DNA of 6,281 bases from Frankiales bacterium. GTDB taxonomy: Bacteria > Actinomycetota > Actinomycetes > Mycobacteriales > SCTD01. The notes beneath the pieces were generated by a model. It saw only the letters and a program-made list of their open reading frames with translations. It made no database searches and was not told where the DNA came from. Where the stretch lies: positions 1-6,281 of the forward strand of contig SCTD01000635.1 of the NCBI GenBank assembly GCA_004299215.1. Direction: 5' to 3'. The translations under genes and the position numbers were made by a program. Shown here piece after piece: positions 5,696-6,281 of this stretch (position 1 is the first letter of the stretch; each line of letters begins with the position of its first letter).

Positions 5696-6281
5696 GCGTA
5701 GAACACCCTCTCGACGACGGCCCTGGCCCGACGGGTGGCTCGCCGGTAGTCGTCCAGGAAGTCTCCCTGCGTGTCGGCAGGGTAGCCGAGCACCCGGGCC
5801 ACCCCGGCGAGGTCCCGGCCGCTCGACGGGAGGCCCTCCGCGGGCTTGCCCCGGACCAGGACGAGCGCGTTGCGGACCCGCGCCACGAGCGACCAGGCGG
5901 CCTCGAGCACGGCACCGTCGGTCGGGTCCAGCAGCCCCGCCTCGACGGCGGCGCGCAGGGCGGGCAGCGTCGACGGGGTGCGCAGGCCGGGGACCTCCGC
6001 GCCGTTCTGCAGCTGGAGCAGCTGGACGACCCACTCGACGTCGGCGAGCCCGCCGGGCCCCATCTTCAGGGCGAGCTTGGGGTCGACCCCGCGGGGCATC
6101 CGCTCGGTCTCCATCCGCGCCTTGATCCGGCGGATCTCGCGCACCTGCTCGGTCGTCAGCCCTCCCGGCGGCCGGCGGACCGGCTCGATCAGGTCGAGGA
6201 ACTCCTGGCCCAGCCCGGGATCGCCCGCGATCGGAGCGGCGCGCAGCAGCGCCTGCGCCTCCCAGACGTGCGACCAGCGGC
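5692..6281 (-). CDS. glnE: Glutamine synthetase adenylyltransferase GlnE, C-terminal part (cut by window edge)
   Basis: The last 195 residues of GlnE; the N-terminal bulk lies beyond the right edge, full-length GlnE being about 950-1000 residues. GlnE attaches AMP to, and removes it from, a tyrosine of glutamine synthetase, tuning ammonium assimilation in the cytosol. Diagnostic stretches are RWSHVWEAQALLRA at fragment residues 1-14, REIRRIKARMETER at 47-60, KMGPGGLADVEWVVQLLQL at 72-90 (the conserved GGxxDVEW of the nucleotidyltransferase domain) and LLDPTD at 116-121, then the helical end ARVLGYPADTQGDFLDDYRRAT and a typical actinobacterial close, VVERVFYA. The motif is intact and there is no internal stop, so the gene looks functional. 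The frame continues open to the window edge, so the true start is not seen. Its TGA overlaps the GTG start of the hydrolase by four bases. Confidence 0.97.
   Translation of the reverse strand, partial: RWSHVWEAQALLRAAPIAGDPGLGQEFLDLIEPVRRPPGGLTTEQVREIRRIKARMETERMPRGVDPKLALKMGPGGLADVEWVVQLLQLQNGAEVPGLRTPSTLPALRAAVEAGLLDPTDGAVLEAAWSLVARVRNALVLVRGKPAEGLPSSGRDLAGVARVLGYPADTQGDFLDDYRRATRRARAVVERVFYA
5705..5711 (-). promoter_or_regulatory. Ribosome binding site of the alpha/beta hydrolase inside the glnE end
   Basis: GAGAGGG on the minus strand lies about 10 bases before the GTG at 5695, within the last glnE codons. It supports the GTGA-overlap start and translational coupling to glnE. It is a moderate rather than perfect match. 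Confidence 0.5.

Noticed and set aside
4641..5915. Long upstream extension of the GT-C-like frame (to a 932-residue protein)
   Set aside because: This stretch lies across the hydrolase and glnE genes and reads as Arg/Gly/Ala-rich low-complexity sequence, typical of a shadow frame in GC-rich DNA; the hydrolase in the other frame has a complete catalytic set.
5696..6034. Upstream extension of the alpha/beta hydrolase frame into glnE
   Set aside because: The extension is shadow sequence; glnE is well conserved in the overlapping frame and a GTGA overlap with a ribosome site supports the start at 5695.

Overview
The window is very GC-rich (well over two thirds G+C by eye, with G or C at nearly every third codon position) and uses GTG starts freely. 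Together with the actinobacterial-style GlnE carboxyl end, this points to a chromosomal segment of a high-GC actinomycete. The genus cannot be fixed from the sequence. No tRNA, rRNA, insertion sequence, CRISPR array or phage gene is visible, and codon use looks even throughout.

The layout has two minus-strand gene trains separated by one small plus-strand gene. The right-hand train (6281 down to 3117) is: the C-terminal third or less of glnE (glutamine synthetase adenylyltransferase, cut by the window edge), an alpha/beta hydrolase with an aspartate nucleophile of the epoxide-hydrolase type and an unusual Ala/Pro/Lys-rich tail, and a multi-pass membrane protein that resembles GT-C-type glycosyltransferases. 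Each junction is a 4-base stop/start overlap: GTGA at 5692-5695 and, if the unusual CTG start is right, CTGA at 4637-4640.

A plus-strand gene (2804-3145) encodes a 113-residue protein with about four membrane segments. Its 3' end overlaps the 3' end of the GT-C-like gene by 29 bases in convergent orientation. Its start faces the second minus-strand train across an 87-base divergent gap, which holds a perfect 6+6 bp inverted repeat.

The left-hand train (2716 down to 1) is: a major facilitator superfamily transporter, a classical short-chain dehydrogenase/reductase only 8 bases downstream, and, 35 bases further on, a secreted CocE/NonD-type serine hydrolase cut by the left edge. The tight spacing suggests these three are co-transcribed. 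A transporter, an oxidoreductase and an exported esterase/acylase together would fit uptake and processing of a small organic substrate, but the substrate cannot be read from the sequence.

I see mostly ordinary accessory metabolism and no clear previously undescribed system. The points most worth a second look are the basic low-complexity tail on the hydrolase, the GT-C-like gene that lacks any standard start codon where its first membrane helix needs one, and the inverted repeat in the divergent promoter gap.
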